Shown here piece by piece: positions 1-9,606 of a stretch of 64,000 nucleotides of DNA. Source of the stretch: Solicoccozyma terricola. Taxonomy: Eukaryota > Basidiomycota > Tremellomycetes > Filobasidiales > Piskurozymaceae. Where the stretch lies: contig BCLD01000003.1 of the NCBI GenBank assembly GCA_001600875.1, positions 162,152-226,151 of the forward strand. Reading direction: 5' to 3'. The position numbers and the translations under genes were made by a program. Position 1 is the first letter of the stretch; every line of letters starts with the position of its first letter. The notes beneath the pieces are model-generated. The model was not told the origin of the DNA, ran no database searches, and was given only the letters and a program-made list of their open reading frames with translations.

Positions 1-1000
1 AAATTCAGGAATCCCGCGCCCCGAGATCTTTATAACTGGCAAGGTCTGGAGTACAGATCATGCAAATGTTGCTCAGGGGCTGGAGAAAACTTTGAGAGCA
101 TTAGATACCAGCTACTTAGATCTTTACGTGAGTACGGTGAAGTCAAGACTATGTCATCGAGTGCTGATGTAATTGTGCAGCTTATCCACTGGCCAGTCCG
201 CCTCGTGCCTGTACGTCCAGCACTGCTCTGATTTGAGTTGACGATTGCCGATCAGAAATTATACTACAGAACGAAAGTCACCCTCTTCTACCAGTCAATC
301 CGGATGGCTCTCGAGCCGTAGACCGAGACTGGAATCAACAGGACACATGGGCGCAGTTGGAGGAGGTTTACCGTTCGGGTGTGTGGTATTACGACTTTGT
401 TCTGTTCTGAGCGCTCAACATCTGCCATCCTTCCTGATTTCCCGCAGGGAAGGTGAAGGCCATTGGCGTCTCTAATTGGTCGATCCCCTATCTTCAACAC
501 CTGAAGAAGACCTGGAAGGTAGTCCCGGCCGTCAATCAGGTGGAGTTGCACCCATACTGCCCTCAGCATGCTCTCAAGGAATTCTGTGAAAAGGAGGGTA
601 TTCTCCTGGAGGCCTACTGCCCTCTGGGATCCACAGGTAAGGGATCAATGGAACGGAACAGATGTCCTGTGCTGACTCTGCATATTGCGTTCTAATATCT
701 TTCTCGACTACAGACTCTCCACTGCTCGGTGATCCTGAGCTCAGATTTATTGCGGCTAAACATGATTGCAGTCCTGCCACCATCCTCATATCTTACCAGG
801 TCAACCGAGGATGCATTGTTCTACCCAAATCGGTAACCAAATCTCGGATTACGGACAATTCAAAGGTCATCCTGCTGGATGCCGACGACATGAAGACCTT
901 GGAGGGCATGGCAGCAGCCGGCAAGCAACGTAGGGTGAGCACGCCAAACTGGGGCTGGAATCTTGGCTTTGATGACTGGTATGGGGCGATAGCCAATTAG
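1..1000 (+). CDS. Aldo/keto reductase, 5' truncated by window edge
   Basis: NAD(P)H-dependent reduction of an aldehyde or ketone, probably cytosolic. The first exon enters at the window edge reading GIPRPEIFITGKVWS and ends at a GTGAGT donor at 128. Later exons give LIHWPV, the AKR signature AIGVSNWS (about 460) and VNQVELHPYCPQ. The exon from about 714 carries the cofactor-binding segment GCIVLPKSVT and ends at TAG 998-1000. At least four introns are needed. The catalytic Asp/Tyr region lies upstream of the window and cannot be checked. These motifs are typical of the AKR family; substrate is unknown. It lies at the edge of a group of oxidoreductase genes, so a role on sugar-derived carbonyls is possible but inferred. 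Confidence 0.85.
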
Positions 1001-2291
1001 AGAACAATATTGAATACGTAGATGCTCCATCTCATAACTCGTACATAATCTTTCAAAGAAAGGTGGTTGCGACAGCCATGGCTGTCACTGAGGTGTCAAT
1101 AGGGGCAACAATGTTCGGAGGCCATATAACGCAGCTGTCATTAACACTTAAATAATCTGAAGTACCTTCTGATCGTCGCCCTCGTCTCTCCCAGAACGTG
1201 GCCGAAAATGGTGCCAACAGTTCTTTTCGAGACAGCCCACTCGCACCATCGCAGGCGGGAAGTCGGGCCTGCTTGACGTTGTTGAGATCCTTGCTGAACA
1301 TATCTGTTGAAGGGTTAGGGGTTCCAATAAGGCGCCATTCGACCTGACCATCGTGACCATCTTCCACACGCTCGCGAATTCAGGGATGTCTGACCACGAT
1401 GAGCTTGCTCCTACTCTGCTTTCCCGGGTACCTGAACACAGAGATTTCCCCCCTCTCCCCAGTATCTGTGCAATGAGTGAGTGGTAGGTGTTTTTCTTAG
1501 TGCTTGAGAGACTACAACGCAGAGGAGTTGTTTTGGGTGTTGTTTTCCGCCATTCTTCATCAGATATAGGACGCGGAACTCGTTTGCCACATATTCCCCG
1601 TATCAGGGCACAAGTCCATTTCCCTGTTAAGTACCACCAGGGCAATGGCACCACCCATGGCCGATAGCCGATACATAGCAGCCGTTCAGCACATCTCTGC
1701 ACAACACTGGACACCTCGACAACCCGTACCAGCCCCCGCGTAACCCACCCTGGCGGAGGTTTGGAGGCTCACACTGATCACTCGCTCGCCAAGGACAAGG
1801 CGATTCCCCCACCAGGGAAGGATTCCTTATCACCGCCGCAACAAGGCATAGCTTCTTTATCCTCGGTTGTAATGAGTGACCATCCCCCGCCACCTCGACA
1901 CAACAGCCAGGAAGCACCTTCCACTTCATGCGAATCCTAGCATTTAGTGTGCTTTGGAATATCGTCATCATCTGTTCTTTACCTCAGCTTTCTTAAACAT
2001 ACAATAAGTACTTGTGTAGAGAGACAGACCACTCAACACACGTACGATCCCTTCTGCATAAAAGGTTCTCCTGCCTGCGCAAGGCATTTTCTGAACAGAG
2101 CCGAGGTATGAATCGATACTTACAGAACCTCTGCCCCTCTTTTCAAGATTCTGCAGTTTTCCTTCGGAACGCTGGCAGGCTCAGCAACTGAATTCATCGA
2201 AAAAGCGACACCATTCTATAAGAATACAGATTCGTTCCATTGTCCATTTGAAATTGAAAGCCCGATCAGCTACAACTCTACTATCGTAGAA
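1001..2291. other. Intergenic spacer with decayed retroelement
   Basis: Spacer between the 3' ends of the aldo/keto reductase and the flavin monooxygenase. Apart from the copia-like fragment listed separately, no gene is recognisable. Minus-strand reading frames of 100-190 codons exist but are interrupted and lack family motifs outside the RNase H-like piece. Confidence 0.5.
1230..1425 (-). mobile_element. Degenerate Ty1/copia RNase H C-terminus
   Basis: On the minus strand, a broken reading frame gives SKLIVVRHP, a stop, IRERVEDG, then GTPNPSTDMFSKDLNNVKQA and, after a frameshift, AMVRVG. This follows the order of the copia polymerase end (xKHIDVRxHFIRExVEDG, then PADMFTKxL, then the closing LRxMxGL). 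The stop, the frameshift and the lack of the rest of pol nearby mean this is a relic. No paired LTRs were found. Identification rests on motif order alone. Confidence 0.5.
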
Positions 2292-4866
2292 TCACATAGC
2301 ATGACCGTTGGCACCATTGACCAAGCCAGTGCCGTTAATGGTCTCTTTGCGGCGATTTACTCCGTTGATGCCGTTGGTCTTGCCGTTTACATCTTGCATT
2401 TGTTTTTTGTAAGTGTCTGCAAAAATCAATTATTGTCAGCAAATCGTCACGGAATGATCACGAGAGGCTATAATACTTACATCGCTCGCCAAACTTGCCC
2501 AGAATTTGAGCCTTGATTTGAAGCGCTAGCAGCTTGGAAGACATCCTTGCGGCTGATAGGTTACCGACTAGGAAGAACAGGTTTGGAATACCGCTCTCTC
2601 TTGCCACACCTCTGTTTAGGTCAAGATGCATCGTTCAGCATTGGAACGAAATCGTTTGACCAGTAAATAATTGGTGCTGACCTTATCTCCCCCTCCTCAT
2701 CCAATCCCCATACCGGGTTGAACCTCGTTGACCAGTGTTCCCCAATAGTGGCCTTGACGGTATCGGGGAACCCAGTGTACCCGGTCGCGAAGACCACAAC
2801 ATCGTACTTCTCCACAGAACCGTCCTTGAAGTGCACGTTCTCGCCATCGAATTTGGCAATTTCTCCTTGCTTCACTTTGATTGATCCATCGGCAATCATC
2901 TCGGAACCTCCGGTTGAGAAGTAATATCCTCCTGCCTTCTCCAATGCCACTATATGATGAAACGAACGGGATGTCAGTCAGAACTGATCTGGTCGCAATA
3001 TATTAGCCTTGTTACTAACTCATAAGGAAGCCACTTCCATCTGGACCATCAGTAGTTTTGAATCCCGCTTTGGCCAGTCCTTGTAGTAGATCCTTGTCGG
3101 CGTCAGCAAGGACTGGGATGATTCGCTGATGGTAGAGCTTGGCCACGTGTTTGGGGTTGGACTCGGCAATTCGATCGGCCAAGTCAGTTGGAGGGGTGTT
3201 CTCGCCGTAAAGTCCACCAACTAAGTGAAGGTGAGGCGATTAGCGAAGAGATCAGGCAGATAGAACGGAAAGGAAATTCACCCATCATAGGCATACCGTT
3301 CTTCACTGACATGACGAAAGTGGGAGAACGTTGGAGCATGGTAACATCAACGTCGTTTTGAGCAAAGTCCACCGATATCTATGAATACACGGGGTGATGT
3401 GAGCAATCGAAAAAGTATCACGTTGGATGAGAATGGACGCAACTCACATCATGTCCCGATGTACAAGCACCAACCACCAACGCCTTCTTTCCAGTCCAGT
3501 CCTTCCCGGTTCCATGCTTACTCGAATGGTTGATGGTTCCAGTGAAGCTATCCTGTCCGGGGAACCGCGCAGGCATCTTGGGCTGTCCTCCTCCGAGACC
3601 AGTACATAACACTACATGGCTGACGACAACCTTCCTCTCCTTTCCGTCTCGGCTGAGGGTGACGTGCCATTTTTTGGTTGATTGATCGTAAAAGGTAGTG
3701 GTCGGAACGGTGGTGGTTTTGGACCAGACGTTTATCTCTAGAGCGTCAACGTATGCCTCGAGGAAATTCGCGAGTTTTCCTGCTGGGGTGAAGATGGGCC
3801 ACTGTAACGGAAGTTGTCAACTCGGCATGAGGGGTTAAACGAGGGCTTGCATTCACTCACGTTACTTGGAAATGGGAAATATGGGAGGTGGTTGGCGTAG
3901 ACGGGGTCGCTAAGGAGATAAATCAGGGGGGCGCTTAAGTTATGTGTGGTGGTTAAAAGGCCGCACACTAGAGACGAGAAATACTAACTGAAGTGACAAA
4001 GACTTGTATCTCAATCGCCAGTTGTCACCGACTCTGCTCTGCTTGTCGATGACCAAGTTGTCTACGCCAATGGCGTTAAGTTGGGCAGCCAAAGCCAAAC
4101 CGTTGTGACCTCCGCCAACTGTTTTACCAGACATCTAGATCAGTGACTATTGGAGGATGGCACAAACATCATCGGTAAAAACTTACTGATCAATACCTCG
4201 GGATCCCTATCTATGAACTCGCACTCCTGTTCTCGTCTCGCATCATAACTCATCTTGTCATTATGACTTCCTCTAGCTCTGTCGGCTCCAACTCTAGCTG
4301 GGTGACCATGGATACCCTCTAGCAGAGTCATAACGGTGTAAGCCTTCCATTCGCCTCTTTCAAAGATGAGATTGGCTACTCCGTAGCATGGACCGAGGTT
4401 GGTCGAGAAGGTGAAGTGGAAGTTGAGGAAAGTGACATCCTCGAATGGGTTTTGTAGACTGGGGATTCCGGGGTCGGTGGAAGTGAACGTGAAGTCATTG
4501 GCTCCAACCACTGGGAATCGGGCCTTTTCATATAGGAAATCGACTGTATAAAGTCAGCTTCCTTCAAGTCCACGACGTGTCCCTTGCTGGTCGATCTTGT
4601 GTGCTCACCTCCGCAGCTTGTTGGATGTTGGCACTGCTGATACTCCTATAGTCCCCAGTGAAGGCCATCATGTCTCTCCAGAAGCCCTCCTTGGCAAACA
4701 AGCTCGCGAAAGCTTTACCATCGCCGGTTCGACAAGCCAGCTCGAACGAAGTAAGAAAGTGCTGAGCGATGTGATGAACCTGATGAGAGATATCCTCTCG
4801 TGGAGAAAATCCCTGCTTGTGAGAAGGGAGGGCGACAGGGGCCGGAATGGTGAGGTAGGTTGCCAT
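2292..4866 (-). CDS. Flavin-containing monooxygenase with NTF2-like N-terminal domain
   Basis: FAD/NADPH-dependent monooxygenase. It starts at ATG 4866 (MATYLTIPAPV). The first ~200 residues resemble a SnoaL/NTF2-like fold (FASLFAKEGFWRDMMAFTGDY, then GEWKAYTVMTLLEG). Then come FAD Rossmann VGGGHNGLALAAQL, FMO fingerprint FTGTINHSSKH, NADPH site KKALVVGACTSGHD and FATGYTGF. The C-terminus is recovered by splicing: an intron joins EIR to GVARESGIPNLFFLVGNLS, and a last GTAAGT intron leads to an Asn/Gly-rich tail ending at TGA 2292-2294. At least seven introns. The first junction (donor 4610) is uncertain: the best in-frame acceptor is an AAAAG just before ARFPVVGAND. Related to YUCCA-like FMOs; substrate unknown. 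It is divergent from the SDR with 421 bp between starts. Confidence 0.88.
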
Positions 4867-5287
4867 CGTTGAGAAACTGTTACTGTAATGGTTGGTGCAA
4901 GTCGAATGGCTTGGTTGAGTGGGTGGTTGGGCAAAGGGGACGTCTTTGGGTTGGGATTCGCGCCGCTTGATATACGATGATCGTCACCAGGGACCTGGAG
5001 CCCCGGAGCAAGAAATCCTCCGAGGATCGGAGATATTCCCAGGAACTGGGCGATAATTGCCGGTTTTACCGCATTCCAGCCCTGAACCGATTTTCGGCTC
5101 CGCGTTCGCGCTAGTGGTCGTTCCTCGCCGATCCGACGGAGATGGTGTCCCGGCGATGTCCGAGATAGCCGAGGCAATTATTTGGTTCATAAAGGAACCA
5201 AGCAGTCTCAAGAATCGAACATGACATACATCCTCTCACTACTCGAAACGTTTTACTCGGCATTAAACGCCATTTTTATCCCACAAA
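4867..5287. promoter_or_regulatory. Bidirectional promoter, FMO / SDR
   Basis: 421 bp between divergent start codons. It contains two CCG-N5-CGG inverted half-sites, at 5020-5030 and 5087-5097, and a CCG-N6-CGG at 5128-5139. CCG-Nx-CGG is the known binding pattern of Zn2Cys6 zinc-cluster regulators; that such a factor acts here is inference. Confidence 0.45.
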
Positions 5288-6435
5288 ATGAAGATCGCAG
5301 ACAACACCTTTGTGAGTCCCGTTCATGTCGTAATTACAGCTTGAGACGATTCTCTGGGCTGATATTTTCCAACGCCGGATTTTGGATGTTCGTCAGGTCG
5401 TTACCGGCGGTACTGGAGGTATTGGTGGCACTGTCGCCCAATGGCTGGTTTCAGAGGGTGCCTCAGTTGCCCTTTTCGATGTCATACCAGCTGAAGCGGG
5501 TGAAAAATTCGCCTCTGGTCTATCAGCAGACAAAGCCATCTATGTCAAGGTAGACATCACCGACGCCCAAGGTGTGAAGGCTGCCGTTGAGACCGTGGTC
5601 GAGAGGTTGCGTAATTTGAAGGGATGTATCCACTGTGCGGGAATCTCTTTGAAGAGACCTTGGACGAATGATGCTATGGACTCTATCCCCAACTTCAAAA
5701 AGGTGAGTCACCCCCGGGTTGCCAATCTCGTCTCGAGCACAGAAGGGCCTAACTCGAATATCTGTTCAATAGATGCTGGATGTTAACGTGACTGGTGTGA
5801 GCCTGACGAGGTTGTCGTATGACTAACGTTCGATCCCATGCTAAACCCACTATCCAATCATTTTCAGACATTCACCATCAACGCCGCCATCGCTGACGCC
5901 ATTAACAAGCCTCTCAACCACCCCAATGGAGCCGAACACGCTCCTTTCTGGACCACCGACGAGGAGAGGGGTATAATCATCAACTTTGCGAGTGCCGCCG
6001 CTCATGGACTGTATGCTCGTTGCTTGGCTTATGCTCCTGGTAAACTCGCTGTTATCGGAATCACCAAATGTGAGTCCTACAACCAACTTCTCACACTCTG
6101 TTACTGCAACCTAATTTCCATCCCTTTCCATAGCAATGTCCGATTTCCTCGGTCCCTCTGGTATCCGAGTCAACTCGGTCTCTCCATCCATTGTTGCCTC
6201 GGCAATGACCGCCAACTTCAGTACCTACTTCACCGACGACCTCCTCAAGCACGCCACCTTCCCTAGAATCCCTATGACTCCGAACGACCTCATCCCAACT
6301 CTACGATACCTTTTTGAGAGCAAGTTTATGAACGGCCAGGACATAGCCATCGATGGAGGCTGGAAGTTGGTAACTCAAAAGGCTGGAGTCGATGGCGGTC
6401 CAGATCCACGAGAGTTGGCACCTGGAATCGAATAG
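5288..6435 (+). CDS. Short-chain dehydrogenase/reductase (SDR)
   Basis: NAD(P)-dependent oxidoreductase of the classical SDR type. Five exons with consistent phases: 5288-5311, 5397-5702, 5773-5796, 5868-6069, 6134-6435. The protein begins MKIADNTF and runs into VVTGGTGGIGG (TGxxxGxG cofactor site), then HCAG (NNAG position), MLDVNVTG, the active site IINFASAAAHG with YAPGK (Ser...YxxxK), GPSGIRVNSVSPS and DGGW near the C-terminus. About 285 residues, usual for the family, with an extended tail ending at TAG 6433-6435. Overall pattern resembles HSD10/3-hydroxyacyl-CoA dehydrogenase-like SDRs, but substrate cannot be told. It shares a promoter with the FMO and converges on the pyranose oxidase. 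Confidence 0.92.
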
Positions 6436-6854
6436 AAGTTGAAAATTAAATCAGGACACTCTTTTCTTTAGGCTGCTTGCAATGTAACGAGATGGGAAAA
6501 TGATGCATGGATCGAGTTCTTTTCTCTGCAACCTGTTGCCACGGAATCTAGCAGTCAGACCACGACCTGCATCAGTCGTTTCGAACAGAGTATGTTGAGG
6601 AGACGCTCCATGGGGTGGTTCCAGTGCATCGTTTTAACAGCAGTGGACGAGGACTAGCTGAACACTCGGCCTTAATGTTTGCTCAAGGTATGATCAGGAA
6701 TGATCCAAGACCACGATCGGAGGACGGGTGGTGACTGAGTGGGGATGACCAAGGGAACGGAGGCTGCACCCGAAGCCAAACGCAACCGGTAGCAACCAGA
6801 CAGACAGAAACATTACTTTGAGATTGTCCATTGTAGAGCCAAGTACAATTACAT
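6436..6854. other. Convergent 3' spacer
   Basis: Spacer between the stop codons of the SDR and the pyranose oxidase-like gene. No gene, RNA or repeat seen. Confidence 0.5.
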
Positions 6855-9193
6855 CTACAGCTTTGCCCTTGTAGCGTTCCATCCTTCTTTCCTGATCATA
6901 TCTTCGGCACTCTTTAAAGCGAAAGCCATTGTAGTCAAAGTAGGGTTTACCGAGCTGGCAGAGGGGATCACGTTGTTTCCCCCTACGTAGACATTGGCGA
7001 ATCCATGAACCTTGGAAGAAGGGTCTACCACGGAATCTTCAGGCGAGATACCAATTCTGGTCGTCCCGGCGGCGTGTAGAGCTTGACCGTAAGGCTGTAA
7101 TCAAGTCGAGGATAGGTAAGGCAACCCCACATGCATTATTGGAAACGTGTACCCCAATCAAGATACGCACCCTCCAATGAGGCTCGGCACCTGGTAGATA
7201 CTTCCCTAGTACCTGCGCAAACTTGATCATATCATCGAAGATGAGCCTACACCTCTCTTTGTCGTGCTCGGATAATTGGCAGGTGAATCTTGGACTCGGC
7301 ATCCCCCAGATATCTGGTTTGTCGTCTTGGAAGGCGACGCGATTAGATCGCTGAGGATCTTGCTTGCCATACCACTACAATAGAAGCGACTGACGTCGTC
7401 AGTGAGGATTTCTTTGCACGAAAAGGAGTTAAATGGTTGACACCTGTAACATACCCTCAAGTGAATTACGAGTCTCTGATCTACACTATCCCCCACTTCC
7501 CCATACTGAAAACTTTCTCTGTGGATTTGAGTATGCCATGGCGTTTCTCTAGTGTAAGGAGTATATAGCTGAGGATCTGGTTCTTGAATCGGAATTGGAT
7601 TCGAATCCTGAGTAGAGTCGTTGATGAGATGTGATAGCTCCGGCTGGGATCTAGCCCAATCTAGATGCTTCTGGTCGAGAATGACTTGGCCTTGGTGTCG
7701 GTGTTTTGGAGAAAAGACAAGGATTGGGAAAGATGGGGTCAGTTGCTGTAGCATCTTTATCGTTTGGTCTGGGTCCTTTCAACGGAGAACTCACAGAATG
7801 CAACTGGGTGGTCAGTCAGATAAAGGCCTACGTTTTTTCCAATTCGACTGGCGTGCAATAACTGAGGACTTAAGATCGCTCCACATGCCACAACAAAGAT
7901 CTTTGCTTTGATGACATAAATTTCCCCTGAAATTAGGTCCTCGACGATTGCATGTGATGCTCGGTTGTTGGTATGAACAATCTTTCGGACATGAGTGTCT
8001 GGCTGGAGACGGGTGGTAATATTTATGGCAAATGTGAGTTTTTCACAGTTCACAATTACCTAAAAACTAGAGGTAAAAAGATGTCCTTGGATGCACATAC
8101 ATTCAAAGTGAACTTGGGATTCTTCCATTCTTCTCCCATAATGGTATCGCAACCTGACCATCTCAAGTGAGGATAATGTGGATATCGCTTGTCGTCTCTG
8201 CCGGGTAGATGTTAAGATGTATATTTTTCAGCCATGCCCGTGTCGGTGTCCCAGAGAAATCGGGCTGGTCTGACTGACACATGAACGGCCAGTGGAAGAC
8301 CTTTGATCTCTCGATCAGGGATCTGAGTGATTATTGCGTTTTTGACGATCTTTTGACTGACCTTGGTAGGCGCAAGTCAGTGTCCATCGAGAAGGAAACC
8401 CAAAAATTGGGATAAAGGAAACTTTCGATATCATACCCGACAAGCTCATCAAACGGTGCAAGGTTGGTTTCTATCAATTTTTCCGCCTTATTGAACAGCC
8501 TGTCCCATTCCGAGTCCGAGTAGAGGCCTTGCGGTAGTTCATCAGGATGTGGTCGAGCTGAGGTTCCTCAGATGGGGTCGGCGACACAACGCATTCAATA
8601 TACAAGTTGGTGGTCTCTATGACTTACGTGTCGCGCACGTCCAATGCGTTGCCATCCCTCCAACGGCATACGTAGCAGATGCACCAGGAAGGTCCGTGTT
8701 ACCTGGTTCAAGAGGGTGTAGATGTCCCTGGTTGAAATGAACCGGCACGGTTGTTCGAAATTTCAGTACGTAAATAGCTAGTTGCGCTATTGACAGAGAG
8801 GTGTTTATTTCACCTGAATAACATGAGTAAACGCATCGATGTTCTAAAAAGGGACCATCTTCTCAATTAGTAGGGTAAAGGGCTCGACCCGACCCCGAAG
8901 CAGGCCAAAAACTAATTCACCTTTCGAAAGTATGGACTCTAAGTGAGCCAACAATGTGGGGAAGATTGCTATTAGTCTTAGAGACGCGCGCCCTGTGGAA
9001 GCACCCGACCTCAACAACGCCCAACGCAACTTACATTCTTCAAGTTTTCTCCTTGCACCCTCGACTGTTGACTTCCCATATCCAACATGATCACAGTCTT
9101 GTCTGTCTTGCCGAGCAGGACCTTGGCATAGGTGCATCCCGCCGGCCCCGAACCAACAATCAGAACATCTGTCTCGACGACTCTGCCCGACAT
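6855..9193 (-). CDS. Pyranose 2-oxidase-like GMC flavoprotein
   Basis: Predicted FAD enzyme oxidising aldopyranoses at C2 (or a related position) with O2 or quinones as acceptor. It starts at ATG 9193, with the FAD site VGSGPAGCTYA at residues 13-23. Very short exons follow: SPYFRK, then NIDAFTHVIQ. VGGMATHWTCAT holds the His that carries covalent FAD in pyranose 2-oxidases and the Thr two residues later. The middle has SEWDRLFNKAE and PWHTQIHRESFQYG. The end has ALHAAGTTRIG and SVNPTLTTMAFALKSAE, preserving the active-site His and Asn, then GWNATRAKL and TAG 6855-6857. Over ten exons. No signal peptide or N-terminal propeptide; shorter than white-rot enzymes between VIQ and GGM. Family assignment is strong, substrate not. 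It shares a promoter with a sugar transporter. Confidence 0.88.
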
Positions 9194-9606
9194 TGTGAGA
9201 AGTCGGATGCGACTGCAATCGTTGGTTTACGGGGTTGCGAGGCGAACTTGTGTGCGAACTTGTGCAGGAATGCAACTCGAACTCGAATACATTGAACCGA
9301 CAGTAAACTCCGACTGCGGATCTGGGAAATACCAATCATCCGCGATCGGCTCCACAAGAAATGTCCGATAACGCGGGGTTAGGAACCCAAGATCGCATAT
9401 AGAACTCACAACTTCATCACCTGGCCGCCGTTTGCCGAGCGGGATCGGAAGTTTCCCTCGTGATGGCAGCGCAGATTGCACTATAATAGAGGGGCCCCCG
9501 TCCAGCTGGAGAATGGGTTGTGCAGCTGCACATTCGCTACTCTTGTCAATCATCTGGCAGTCAATCCAAGCCACATCATCAGCGAGTAAATCTCTAAGTC
9601 AACACA
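9194..9606. promoter_or_regulatory. Bidirectional promoter, pyranose oxidase / transporter
   Basis: 413 bp between divergent start codons. It holds two CCG-N4-CGG inverted half-sites at 9310-9319 and 9340-9349, exactly 30 bp apart, and further CGG triplets at about 9424-9447. Regulation by a Zn2Cys6 factor is inferred. Confidence 0.4.

Noticed and set aside
1148..1714. 188-codon minus-strand frame as a gene
   Set aside because: Its only recognisable part is the wrong-frame shadow of a decayed copia RNase H segment.
2301..2516. Plus-strand 71-codon frame
   Set aside because: It is antisense to the last exons of the flavin monooxygenase.
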